A stretch of DNA of 64,000 nt from contig NZ_SJPX01000001.1 of NCBI RefSeq assembly GCF_007860175.1, positions 1,714,768 to 1,778,767 on the forward strand. The letters run 5' to 3'. Both the position numbers and the translations under genes were made by a program. This document shows positions 18,161-27,170 of this stretch, piece by piece. The stretch is from Rubripirellula reticaptiva. Its GTDB lineage: Bacteria > Planctomycetota > Planctomycetia > Pirellulales > Pirellulaceae. The notes beneath the pieces are model-generated. The model ran no database searches. It was not told where the DNA came from and was given only the letters and a program-made list of their open reading frames with translations. How positions within the stretch are numbered: position 1 is the first letter of the stretch; every line of letters starts with the position of its first letter.

Positions 18161-19983
18161 GTCGGTTCGCCATCGCTGCTGCTCTGTTGTTGATCACAGC
18201 GTTGACAGACCGCACCGCCAACGCTCACGAGGGCCATTCACACGCACCTTTGCCTGAAGCAAAACAGAAAATCGTTCAGCTCAACACAGAGCCGCCGAAG
18301 CATCATTTCGTCGTATTTCAAAACGGGGCGGAAGCAACCGTGCCCGAGCTGGCCAAGCTGTTTCAACCATTCGAGAAAACCGTAAACGTTCGGTTCGACA
18401 ATGATTTCCTCTTCGTTGAATCCAATGGCATGCCAGAGCATCCGATGATGATCGGCATTACCGCTTGGCAACAACAAGTACCGTTACCGCAGGCGTATTT
18501 CGGTGACAATGCTTATCGAATTCCGTTGCATCCGGTGCCAGCGAAGAATCCGATGTCAACGAAGGAGCATTTCTTTCGTGGGGCGATTGCTGTCGCGGTC
18601 AACGGGATACCGATCTTCAATCCGATCAAGAACGATGGCAAAACGGATACGTTGCAAGCCGGTGAACTTGACCAATGGGGTGGGCACTGTGGTCGAGCCG
18701 ACGACTACCACTATCACATCGCTCCGGTTCATTTGGAGAAGATCGTTGGTGCGGGTAGCGCCGTGGCAGTCGCTCTGGATGGCTATCCAATCTACGGCTA
18801 CAACGACCCGAATGGACAGCCTCCCACGGACCTCGATTGGTTGAACGGCCACAAAGGTCCCGATGGCAAGTATCACTACCACGCAACAAAAACATTCCCT
18901 TATTTGAACGGGGGATTTTATGGCGAGGTTGTCGAACGAGACGGGCAAGTTGATCCGCAGCCACGAGCTCGACCTTTGCGACCGTCACTGTCCGGACTCA
19001 GGGGTGCCAAGATCAACGGCTTTGAGAGTCCAAAGCGGGGCAGCTATGTGTTGCTCTACGATGTCGATGGCGACAAAAGGTCGATCAACTACACCGTCGC
19101 CGATGACGGGTCAGCAAGGTTCAATTTTGTATCGCAGCAAGGTACGAAAACCGAAACGTATACACCGCGTGAAGGCGGCGGTGCCGGTGGAGGCGACCGT
19201 AATGGAGCGCCGTCTCCTGATGAAAAACGTCCACCGCAAGGCGACCGACCGGCCAACCAGCCCAACGGTCAGCGTGGGGGCGGCGGTGGCCAAGGAGGTC
19301 AGCGAGAAGGTGGCAGCGGCCGCCAAGGCGGCGGTCAAGGCAGCGGAGGGCAACAGCAAGGCGGCGGTCAGCGACAGGGTGGAGGAGGCAATCCGTTTCT
19401 TCAAGCACTTGACGCCAACCGCGACGGAATCCTCGACAAAGCCGAGATACAGAACGCAACAACCGCACTTCTCACTCTCGATAAAAACAAAGACGGACAA
19501 ATCTCCGGCGAAGAACTCCGTGGCCCCGGTGGTGGACAAGCCGATCGCCCCGATCAAGCGGGCGGCCCAAATGTAGGCGGCCCGAATGCGGGTGGTCCAA
19601 ACGCTGGTGGACAGCGCGGACCACAACCCGGTGATGGTCCACGTCAACCTTGGATTCTGGTTCATGCCGACGAAATCGATCTCGACAAGAACAAGATCAT
19701 CAGTCGCGATGAAATCGTTGGTGAAGCGACCAAGGCTTTCGATGGTTACGACGCCGACAAAGACGACACGCTGACCGATGCCGAATTGAACAGTCGCGGC
19801 GGATCACGCAGCGCCATGGGCGGCTTTCTGAAAGGTCACATGAAAGAAATCGATCGCGACGGCGACGGCATCCTGACTCGAGCGGAAGCCGTCGGCAACG
19901 CCGAACGCATGTTCGCCAAGATGGATACCAACGGTGACGGGAATATTTCAGCCGAAGAAATGGAAGCCTCACGGCGAGAATAA
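18118..19983 (+). CDS. Exported YHYH-domain protein with Gly/Gln-rich linker and C-terminal EF-hands
   Basis: About 621 residues if the GTG at 18118 is the start; the frame is open to 17905, but the upstream part is only REP sequence. The signal peptide is FAIAAALLLITALTDRTANA. The YHYH domain (about 40-330) shows GGHCGRADDYHYHIAP, GYPIYGY and HKGPDGKYHYHAT, His-rich motifs thought to bind metal. A ~100-residue linker rich in Gly, Gln and Arg follows. The C-terminal part has several EF-hand calcium loops: DANRDGILDKAE, DKNKDGQISGEE, DLDKNKIISRDE, DADKDDTLTDAE, DRDGDGILTRAE and DTNGDGNISAEE. The original 5' end seems replaced by the REP. Probably a cell-surface calcium/metal protein; exact function unknown. 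Confidence 0.8.
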   Translation: MRFATLGFVVERLQRRFAIAAALLLITALTDRTANAHEGHSHAPLPEAKQKIVQLNTEPPKHHFVVFQNGAEATVPELAKLFQPFEKTVNVRFDNDFLFVESNGMPEHPMMIGITAWQQQVPLPQAYFGDNAYRIPLHPVPAKNPMSTKEHFFRGAIAVAVNGIPIFNPIKNDGKTDTLQAGELDQWGGHCGRADDYHYHIAPVHLEKIVGAGSAVAVALDGYPIYGYNDPNGQPPTDLDWLNGHKGPDGKYHYHATKTFPYLNGGFYGEVVERDGQVDPQPRARPLRPSLSGLRGAKINGFESPKRGSYVLLYDVDGDKRSINYTVADDGSARFNFVSQQGTKTETYTPREGGGAGGGDRNGAPSPDEKRPPQGDRPANQPNGQRGGGGGQGGQREGGSGRQGGGQGSGGQQQGGGQRQGGGGNPFLQALDANRDGILDKAEIQNATTALLTLDKNKDGQISGEELRGPGGGQADRPDQAGGPNVGGPNAGGPNAGGQRGPQPGDGPRQPWILVHADEIDLDKNKIISRDEIVGEATKAFDGYDADKDDTLTDAELNSRGGSRSAMGGFLKGHMKEIDRDGDGILTRAEAVGNAERMFAKMDTNGDGNISAEEMEASRRE

Positions 19984-20034
19984 ACGAGCCGCCAATCATT
20001 TCGACACGATTGGATTGAGCGTTCCAGATCCAAC

Positions 20035-20545
20035 ATGAATCGATTCGTTTCCAAAACACGATGGCTCACACGTTACGTGCTGCCGACAATCATCCTTGTC
20101 GGCAGTGCCGTCGCGTTTTACCCCATGGGTTCGACGCCGGAAGTGCCTCGCAAGCCGAAGACTGCCATCAAGGCAACGGTTGTTGAAGTCGCCGAAATCC
20201 ATGCACTCGATGGACCGCTGACCATCGAAACGACGGGCGAAGTGGTCCTTCATCGCGTGTTGTCGATCGCTTCGGAAGTGGAGGGGCGAATTGTATTCAA
20301 GCACCCAAATCTTCGGGTCGGCGAACAGGTTGACGCTGGTGAAACGCTGATAAAAATCGATCCACAGCGATTCGCGTTGACTGTGCAGCGACTTGATATC
20401 ACGGTGAATCAAGCCGCAACAACACTCAAACAGCTTCAGCAAGATAGGGCGAACCTAGCGGAGCAGGTAACGCTCGCTCGTCAGTCACAACAAATTTTGG
20501 TTGATGACCTTGAGCGAATCCTGAAACTCGATCGATCGCAGGCGA
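20035..20545 (+). pseudogene. Truncated HlyD/MFP-type efflux adaptor
   Basis: The first ~168 residues are a membrane-fusion protein: an N-terminal membrane anchor (LTRYVLPTIILVGSAVAFYP), the lipoyl-like half motif (LSIASEVEGRIVFKHPNLRV and GEQVDAGETLIKIDPQRFAL), and the start of the coiled-coil hairpin (AATTLKQLQQDRANLAEQVT). The frame then enters antisense IS1380 sequence and is open to 20691 with unrelated codons. The second half of the adaptor and the expected RND or ABC partner are absent. The gene starts 52 bp after the YHYH gene. An IS-linked deletion probably removed the rest. Confidence 0.8.
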
Positions 20546-21277
20546 CATCAACTTCTCCGTCAGCGCGAAGTCCGTGTCGCCTCGCAAGAAGACTTTGCGA
20601 AAGCCCGCCGAGCGACAACGCTCAGCGGCAAGGTCGAAGTAGAACGCGGAGTTTTCATTGCTGGGTCGATTGCCGCTTCGGTTGGCGCTGAACAACGGTT
20701 CGCGTGTATTGGCCAGCGTGACGACCAGTGGATGGTAGCCCGATTGTCCCTTGTAGTTGATGCCGATGCCTTACTTCTTTTCGGCGGACGTTTCGATTTG
20801 TGTACCATCGCCTTTGATGACCGCACAGTCAAAGAAGTCGTCGAGTTGTTGTTTCCAAACTTTCGCACGTACGCGATTGAAGGCGTTCATCAAGTGCAAC
20901 ACGTCGGCTGTAACAAAGCGACGACAGAAGTCACCCTCGGTGGTCGGATCGGGAATCCGATCGGCGCCCACTGCGCTAAGATAGGCTTCGTCCTGTCGGC
21001 GGACTTCAATGTGCTCAAGGCAATTGCCACTGGCGAGCAGGTTCAAAGCGATGTTGAAGACATGATCGGCCTCGTCGTAAGGCATCTACAACTTGAAGAG
21101 CGGAATGGCTCGATTGATTTCCTTTCGCAGGCCCAGTCGTTTGGCCAGTTCGATCAGCGCGCCGATGCCGCCTGCGGCGATCGCTCGCTGCTTATCCGCC
21201 AGTTCGTACTTGATGCTCTCGGGCCGAATCATCGGCGAAGCACCGGACCATTTATTTTTGTCGATTGGCCGCAGCAT
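20546..21277 (-). pseudogene. IS1380-family transposase remnant, two nonsense codons, 3' truncated
   Basis: One frame runs from MLRPIDKNKWSG through ALIELAKRLGLRKEINRAIP, a TAG at 21086-21088, MPYDEADHVFNIALNLLASG, GADRIPDPTTEGDFCRRFVT, a TAA at 20771-20773, GINYKGQSGYHPLVVTLANT and FRKVFLRGDTDFALTEK, where it ends against the HlyD gene near 20546. These blocks match the N-terminal half and first catalytic part of IS1380 DDE transposases. The two stops and the missing C-terminal third make it dead. No left terminal repeat is visible at the junction. Confidence 0.85.
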
Positions 21278-21321
21278 TTTTCGCTAGCGTGCTTTGGCCT
21301 GTCGCCTTACTTTAGCGTTCG

Positions 21322-21400
21322 CTCGAAACCCTCGTTTGCGTGCGTGAATTGAAGTCTTAGTAACCTCCAATACACGCGTAAAACGCCGAGGGTTTTCGAG
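21322..21400. repeat. Inverted repeat next to the IS1380 remnant
   Basis: Arms at 21322-21346 and 21373-21400 (CTCGAAACCCTCG and CGAGGGTTTTCGAG cores, with GCGTG/CACGC at the inner ends). It may be an IS end or a separate small hairpin repeat between the IS remnant and the sulfatase gene's 3' end. No gene lies between 21278 and 21511. Confidence 0.5.
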
Positions 21401-21511
21401 TTCTTCAAAAATTCGCGAATGCAGGCTTCGCTTGATCAAGGCCTAGCACACGCTTGCGCTGCGTGCTTGTACTAAGCCGAGACCTCACCGGAACGAGTGC
21501 TGGCAACATGC

Positions 21512-23071
21512 CTACTTTTCGTCTTCCTCGAGCGGTCGTTCGCCTTCAAACGGTCCCCACAGAACACGCTTCGCATATCCTTTGTCGTCTTTGTAAACGG
21601 CCGCGTCGTAGTCGGGATTTGGCTTGGGGATTCTTGCGCCGACTTCTTTGAAGTACGCAGTCATTTCGTCGTACAGTTTCTTGTGTTGCTCGGGTTGCTG
21701 CGTCGCGATGTTGCTTGCTTCGCTCATGTCGTTCGACAAGTCGAATAGCATCGGAACGTCGGGTCGTTCGTAGAAATGCAGCAACTTGTGATTACCCGAG
21801 ACGACTGCTGAGTGCGGCATCGTTTCGCGGTAGTGCGGGTAGTGGAAATACAGATTGCGATTCAGGAAAGCATCGTCCGGAGTCTTGCCTGCCATGTAGC
21901 CGGCAAGACTGACGCCGTCGATGTTCTTCAGTTCCCCAGAATTACCGCCCGCCCAATCGACAAAGGTTGGCAGGAAGTCGTAGTTGACGACGTTGCCTGC
22001 GAAGCTTCCGCCCGCTTCGATTCCCGGACCCTTCACGATCATGGGGACTCGAATGCCGCCCTGCCAAACCCACCACTTGTGGGCATGGTGCGGCTGGGTA
22101 AGTCCGGGCTGGATGTGTAGTTCATGATGCCGATAACCGTTGTCGGACATCATCACGACGTAGGTGTTGTCTTCGATTCCTAATTCCTTGATTCGATCCA
22201 GGACCGCACCGATGCGTCCATCGAGATCATCCGCCATCCCAAACCAAACCGCCGGGTCATCACCGAGTCTGACGGTGTCTTTGTCTTTGCGATTCGCCTT
22301 GTACCATGCTTGTACGAGTGGATGATCGGCATACTTATCGCGAGTTGCTGGTAGGCATTCTTGCCCGGCGTGCATGGCGTAGTGCGAAATTTGCAGATAG
22401 AACGGTTTGCCAGCTGAAGTTTGTTCCTCCATGAAACGGATCGCCTTTTCCGTGACGCTGAACATCAGCTTGGGATCTTTCAAGTCCAGAGGAAGTCGCC
22501 GCGGCTTTATCTCACCTTCCTTCAGACCTGTCTTTAGTGTGTTACCTGGGTTGTTGTCCGTGTCTCCGTCGTGCAGCGCATAGCCTTCGTCGCCAGGGTT
22601 GCCTCGCATATGCCACTTGCCGATGTGGGCGCTGACGTAGCCAAGCGGTGCGAGTGCTTCAGGGATGGTGACCGTGTCGGGATCGATCGTCATGTCTGAA
22701 ACGCACGGAATAACCGGGTATTCGGGATAGCCTTTCGCGTCGTAATAATCCTGTCCCCGGTCATTTAGGTAGACGGTGAATCCGCTACGAGGCGAAGACT
22801 TGCCCGTTTGAACGCACACTCGCGACGGCGAGCACTGTGGAGACCCATAGGCATTGCGAAACTTCATGCCTTCCCGAGCGAGTCGTTCGATGTTCGGCAT
22901 TTGCAAGATTGGCATTCGCGAGTTCCTTAGCGAATCGTCCATCGCAACCGGCGATCCGTTCCATGCCCAGTCGTCGATGAACAGCAGGACGATGTTGGGC
23001 TTTTCGTCGGCGTGGGACCGACCGCATAAGGCGGCCGCAACGAAAAGGCACAGCGAAATTTTGTTGAGCAC
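21512..23071 (-). CDS. Exported sulfatase
   Basis: A 519-residue sulfatase with a signal peptide ([20 protein letters not shown]), metal site [15 protein letters not shown] (about 26-40), FGly motif CSPSR (Cys about 80) followed by [13 protein letters not shown], then [17 protein letters not shown] and [13 protein letters not shown]. It resembles the plus-strand sulfatase at 15045-16529 in the DDxAWNG site and in the [20 protein letters not shown] stretch of the C-terminal domain, so the two probably act on related substrates. It is the last gene of the minus-strand block starting with the sigma factor at 31.3 kb and lies 3' of a (TTG)10 tract that may affect its expression. Confidence 0.9.
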   Translation of the reverse strand: MLNKISLCLFVAAALCGRSHADEKPNIVLLFIDDWAWNGSPVAMDDSLRNSRMPILQMPNIERLAREGMKFRNAYGSPQCSPSRVCVQTGKSSPRSGFTVYLNDRGQDYYDAKGYPEYPVIPCVSDMTIDPDTVTIPEALAPLGYVSAHIGKWHMRGNPGDEGYALHDGDTDNNPGNTLKTGLKEGEIKPRRLPLDLKDPKLMFSVTEKAIRFMEEQTSAGKPFYLQISHYAMHAGQECLPATRDKYADHPLVQAWYKANRKDKDTVRLGDDPAVWFGMADDLDGRIGAVLDRIKELGIEDNTYVVMMSDNGYRHHELHIQPGLTQPHHAHKWWVWQGGIRVPMIVKGPGIEAGGSFAGNVVNYDFLPTFVDWAGGNSGELKNIDGVSLAGYMAGKTPDDAFLNRNLYFHYPHYRETMPHSAVVSGNHKLLHFYERPDVPMLFDLSNDMSEASNIATQQPEQHKKLYDEMTAYFKEVGARIPKPNPDYDAAVYKDDKGYAKRVLWGPFEGERPLEEDEK

Positions 23072-23225
23072 GAAAATTCGTCCTGACGAAAAAATGTGGA
23101 TGGTGAGTTTGCTAAGTATGCCGGCACGAGTCGCCAGCTAGTTGTTGATTGCTTTGATTGGACGATGAACCGACGCCTAGCAAGGTGCTCGCATTTCGTC
23201 TCGTGCGGGTTTCAGGTCATCGGCA

Positions 23226-23258
<33 letters not shown>

Positions 23259-23305
23259 GACGGTGACGAACTTCAGCACTTTCATGTTGCCGACTTGGCG
23301 TTGTG

Positions 23306-25729
23306 CTAGTTCTTCTTCTTGCTTTTCTGACCACTCGCTTTCTTCGGATACGCTTTGTCAACGATGTCCTTCGTCTCCCGTTTCACGCCAAAATGAGCTG
23401 CCTGGATTTTCATTCCATTGTTGAGAGTGCTGTTCCAGTCCAGGTAATGCGTCCGCGACATTAATTGCGGTTGGTAGTGCTTATCAAGAACTGCCGCATA
23501 CGCTTCCCAATGGTTTTGCGCGTCCTGGATGTGGGCAATCGCTTCGTCATGAAGTTTCTTGTACTGGTCAGCGAAGCCAGACTCGCGATATACCCAGTAC
23601 TTCGTAGCGCAGCGTTGCTTGTCGGCGTAATAGCGACCAAGCAATGCCATGCTTTCAATATCCCAAAACAGATCCCGCAGCTCGACATTGCTTTCAGTCG
23701 CAGCTTGTAATTCCGGAAGCGCGGCGCGTACCGTGTTGGCATATGCTTCAAGCTTGTCGGCCACCTGCAGGGGAGTCAGTCGGTCGCTGCCAAACTGATC
23801 CAGCTTATCCGCCAGATAGGCGTTACCCCATTCGGGAACGGAGACACATTGCACCTCGTCTCCAGGCGGACTCTTCCTCAATCGCATTGGCTGACGTCGA
23901 TAAACTGGTGGCCCCTCGCCATAGTAGTACTGCGGAATCGTCAGGAATCCGGTGGCCGACGCCAATCCCGTCAGGCAGCCTTCCGGCGCGAATGCCGCAT
24001 CGGTTCCCTCAAAGACAGCTCGATTCAACTGCGGAACCACTTCGGATACCGTTTGCCAGGTGTCGTGGAGCAGTTTTGCGGAGTGATTATTCAAACCGAA
24101 GCGATGCTTCAAGGTTGCCGTCCAATACTCATCGCCAAGTTCGTTGTTGTAGGCGAGTTCGCCCCACAATCGAAAGTTGTACCAATGCTTATCGATCTCC
24201 AGCTGACCCTGCAGATCCGGAATCGTGGAATAGAATACGCGCCCCCAAACGTAGCCATCCGAACCCATCATGAAACCGGGAGATTGCTCTAGCGGCATCT
24301 CGCGAATGAATTGGCGAACATAGTCAGGGCTGCCCCAGCGGTGCATGAAGATGTCGTCGTTGCGGATGTTCATCCAGATTTTGTATCCACCATCGACCCA
24401 GCCGTCTTTTATGGCGCGAGCTTCCCACTCCAGGGGTCTTCTTGATGAATACAGCCGGCCCACGCAGTACTTGATGCTGACATCAACAGGTCCGTCGTAT
24501 TTCGAGGCGAACTGTTCCTGAACATCATCGACTTTCGTGCTGTGATTGCGGAAAATGAATCGCACCTCACGGTTATTCTCCCAACGCGGATCAGCCTTTG
24601 CGTCCATCACGCCAAGGCCGTAGGTCTTGAAAATGTACGCTTCAGTAGACTGATCGCCCTTGAGGAACTTGTTGTCATTCTCTCCGGCCGCCACGCCGAT
24701 GGCAGTAATCGACGGATAGTTCAGCACCAGTTCTTTTACAGCTGCACGCAGATAGGCGATTGTGTCGGGATCGGTTTGATCGGTGGTGATGCCGTGCTTT
24801 CCCGTTGCACCGTAGGTAAAAACGTTCCAGTGAAACAGCGTTATCTGAATGCCGCGATCACCAGCGTGCTGGAAGACCTTTTTCCAATGCGAAATCTTCT
24901 CGTCGATCGTCATCCGCTTCACCAACGCCAGCGTGTTGTCATTGGTATCGACGACGCCATCCTGGTTTGAATCTAGGTAACCTTCTTCCCATTCGTCATC
25001 GTTGGGATCGAAGTTTCTGGCGATGAATTTTCCCTTGGAGTCATGCTTCAAAACGCCATCGCGTACTTTGTACACATCAGCTTCGACCGCTTGCTCGAAA
25101 CCTGGGGTTCTGACCATGTGTGGATAAGGATGGCAGGTCCACAGGCTCAAAACGTTGTACCGATAGCGCGCCAAGTCATCGAGATACGGCTTCCAGAATC
25201 CGTCAAAGTCCCACATGTGTTCGACGTTTTCATTCGCCGCGTCGCCTGAGTCGTCGTAGGAAGGGCTGCGAGCATCCAGCGGGATGTTGAACTTGATTCC
25301 TCGTTTCGCCACAAACGACTTACGCTGCGCGTTCGAAATCGGCAGACCCAATTTTAAATATTCGGCGACTTCGATCCCGCCATACATGGCTCCGTTGGCG
25401 TCTGCACCAACAACCTGAACTTGGTTCGGCCCCGTCAACTGAATTTGAAACGCTTCCGGGTTTGTCGGATCTGATTTGATCACGATCGTAACCTGTAGAT
25501 CCTCTCGTTTCGCCTCCTTCAGTGCTGCTTCGACTTCTTGCATCGCAAATGCGAGCTGGGGATTTGATGAGTCCGCTACGATTGCAGCCGAAAGTGACCG
25601 TGGAATCGGGACGGCGAGCATGAAGAACATGCACCAGAGCAAGCGTGATCGATTTTGCGCACCGGTATCACGGTTGTTGCTAGGTTGACATGCTCGGATG
25701 GTCGCGGATCGAAAATTAGAGTTATTCAT
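23306..25729 (-). CDS. Large exported glycosidase-like protein (alpha-glucuronidase-like fold)
   Basis: An 807-residue protein. A signal-like stretch (LLWCMFFMLAVPIPRSLSAA) sits near residue 40. An N-terminal domain (MQEVEAALKEAKREDLQVTI; GANGAMYGGIEVAEYLKLGL-type motif) resembles the GH20b/GH67 N-domain, and a TIM-barrel-like part follows (GIKFNIPLDARSPSYDDSGD; DDLARYRYNVLSLWTCHPYP; ITLFHWNVFTYG; FIFRNHSTKVDDV). An acidic loop, LDSNQDGVVDTND, looks like a calcium-binding EF/dockerin loop inside the barrel. The C-terminal part is helical and ends in a Lys-rich tail. I do not know the exact GH family. Its ATG directly follows the stop of the upstream sulfatase (TAA-ATG), so they are co-translated and may act on the same sulfated polymer. 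Confidence 0.5.
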   Translation of the reverse strand: MNNSNFRSATIRACQPSNNRDTGAQNRSRLLWCMFFMLAVPIPRSLSAAIVADSSNPQLAFAMQEVEAALKEAKREDLQVTIVIKSDPTNPEAFQIQLTGPNQVQVVGADANGAMYGGIEVAEYLKLGLPISNAQRKSFVAKRGIKFNIPLDARSPSYDDSGDAANENVEHMWDFDGFWKPYLDDLARYRYNVLSLWTCHPYPHMVRTPGFEQAVEADVYKVRDGVLKHDSKGKFIARNFDPNDDEWEEGYLDSNQDGVVDTNDNTLALVKRMTIDEKISHWKKVFQHAGDRGIQITLFHWNVFTYGATGKHGITTDQTDPDTIAYLRAAVKELVLNYPSITAIGVAAGENDNKFLKGDQSTEAYIFKTYGLGVMDAKADPRWENNREVRFIFRNHSTKVDDVQEQFASKYDGPVDVSIKYCVGRLYSSRRPLEWEARAIKDGWVDGGYKIWMNIRNDDIFMHRWGSPDYVRQFIREMPLEQSPGFMMGSDGYVWGRVFYSTIPDLQGQLEIDKHWYNFRLWGELAYNNELGDEYWTATLKHRFGLNNHSAKLLHDTWQTVSEVVPQLNRAVFEGTDAAFAPEGCLTGLASATGFLTIPQYYYGEGPPVYRRQPMRLRKSPPGDEVQCVSVPEWGNAYLADKLDQFGSDRLTPLQVADKLEAYANTVRAALPELQAATESNVELRDLFWDIESMALLGRYYADKQRCATKYWVYRESGFADQYKKLHDEAIAHIQDAQNHWEAYAAVLDKHYQPQLMSRTHYLDWNSTLNNGMKIQAAHFGVKRETKDIVDKAYPKKASGQKSKKKN

Positions 25730-27103
25730 TTAGTCTTCCTGGTCCTTCGTCTTGACGTAGTCCTTGGGAAGGGAGGCGACCCAGGTTTGCACTTTCGCGG
25801 AGAGCGTCTTCACGATGTCGGGATGTTGATCGGCGACATTGCTCGACTCGGCGGGATCAGCTGCGATGTTGTAAAGCTCGACTTCACCACCGTTCCTGCG
25901 TGTGGGATGACGCAGTTTCCATTGGCCTTCGCGAATGTAGGACTCACTGCCGGGCGAGCTGGTTTTCCAAAGCAGAGGTTTGGCGCGCAGGTGCGGTCCT
26001 TGACCAAGCCAAGCAGCCGAGACGTCTTCGCCGTCAAATTTGTTGGCATTGATCTTGATGCCGGTGATCGCGCACAGCGTTGGCAGCCAATCAACGCCAC
26101 TGAGGACCGACGTCTTGTCGGTGCGTCCAGCGGGAACATGGCCGGGCCAGCGGACGATCCAGGGCACGCGCACACCACCTTCCCAGTGCGTGTGTTTGCC
26201 GCCACGAACCGGTCCATTGAAGCCCATTTGATTGAAACGCAATCCGCCGAGGGATGCCTTGGTCATGTCTGCGCCCTGATCGCTATTGAAGACGACAATG
26301 GTGTTTTCGCGCAGTCCGAGTTCATCGAGTCGCTTAAGCAGTCGCCCTACGTTATCGTCGAGCGACTGGACATCGGCGAGATAACAACGCATTGCGTCGT
26401 CCACGTCACCGCCGGCTTTTCGCACCGCGTTGAACTTGTCGTACATCTGCGGGGGGAAATCGCTGTCCTTCACGGTCAGCTCGCTCCAGGGTTTCACCAA
26501 CCTGTCGCTGGGATTCACAGGATTGTGCGAGATGTGACCCCACACGTTCACATAGAACGGGCCACCTTTGTGTTGTTCGATAAACTTGATGGCGTCGTCG
26601 TAGATGGGCGCGTCGCGTCCGCGTTCCTCGCCTAGCTGCTTTTTCTTTCCACCCTGTTTCTCATCGCTCGAATTGATTGAATCAATGCCGTAGGTTCCAG
26701 GCTTCTGCACCGGCCCGATGTGCCACTTGCCGAAATGCCCCGTGTCATAGCCTTGCTTTTTCAATAATTCGGTAACAGTGACGCGGTCCGCGAAGCCGCC
26801 ATTTGCGGGGTAAGACGGATAGGTAGCCGGATATTTGGAGGTCATTAACCCAGTGCGTGCCGGACAGCAGGTTGCACCTGTCGCATAGAACTGGATGAAG
26901 CGAGTGCCGTCTCTCGCGAGCGAATCGATATTGGGCGTACGTGAATACGGATGCCCGTAGCAATGCAGGTCGCTGCCGCCAAGATCGTCCGCCAGCAGGA
27001 GCACAATATTGGGCTGTTGCGATTCGACACCCGATACCGTGACCGCCGTGTTACCCAAAATCAGCAGGGATAAAGTGACGTAAACGAGTTTGGTTGTTTT
27101 CAT
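25730..27103 (-). CDS. Exported sulfatase
   Basis: A 457-residue sulfatase with a signal peptide (MKTTKLVYVTLSLLILGNTA), metal site NIVLLLADDLGGSDLHCYG (about 32-50), and FGly motif CCPAR (the Cys that would be modified is about 79) followed by TGLMTSKYP. HFGKWHIGP and FNSDQGADM complete the active site; GQ replaces the more common NG after the Asp, which is tolerated in several sulfatases. The C-terminal part (SYIREGQWKLRHPTRRNGGE) is typical. It is directly followed by the glycosidase-like gene and preceded by another sulfatase gene 67 bp upstream. All three probably work on one polysaccharide. Confidence 0.9.
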   Translation of the reverse strand: MKTTKLVYVTLSLLILGNTAVTVSGVESQQPNIVLLLADDLGGSDLHCYGHPYSRTPNIDSLARDGTRFIQFYATGATCCPARTGLMTSKYPATYPSYPANGGFADRVTVTELLKKQGYDTGHFGKWHIGPVQKPGTYGIDSINSSDEKQGGKKKQLGEERGRDAPIYDDAIKFIEQHKGGPFYVNVWGHISHNPVNPSDRLVKPWSELTVKDSDFPPQMYDKFNAVRKAGGDVDDAMRCYLADVQSLDDNVGRLLKRLDELGLRENTIVVFNSDQGADMTKASLGGLRFNQMGFNGPVRGGKHTHWEGGVRVPWIVRWPGHVPAGRTDKTSVLSGVDWLPTLCAITGIKINANKFDGEDVSAAWLGQGPHLRAKPLLWKTSSPGSESYIREGQWKLRHPTRRNGGEVELYNIAADPAESSNVADQHPDIVKTLSAKVQTWVASLPKDYVKTKDQED

Positions 27104-27170
27104 TTTTTATCTGTTAGGTGACTGCCGTTGACGACTGCCTCGTCCCCTGTTCGACGATCTTGCCGCACGG

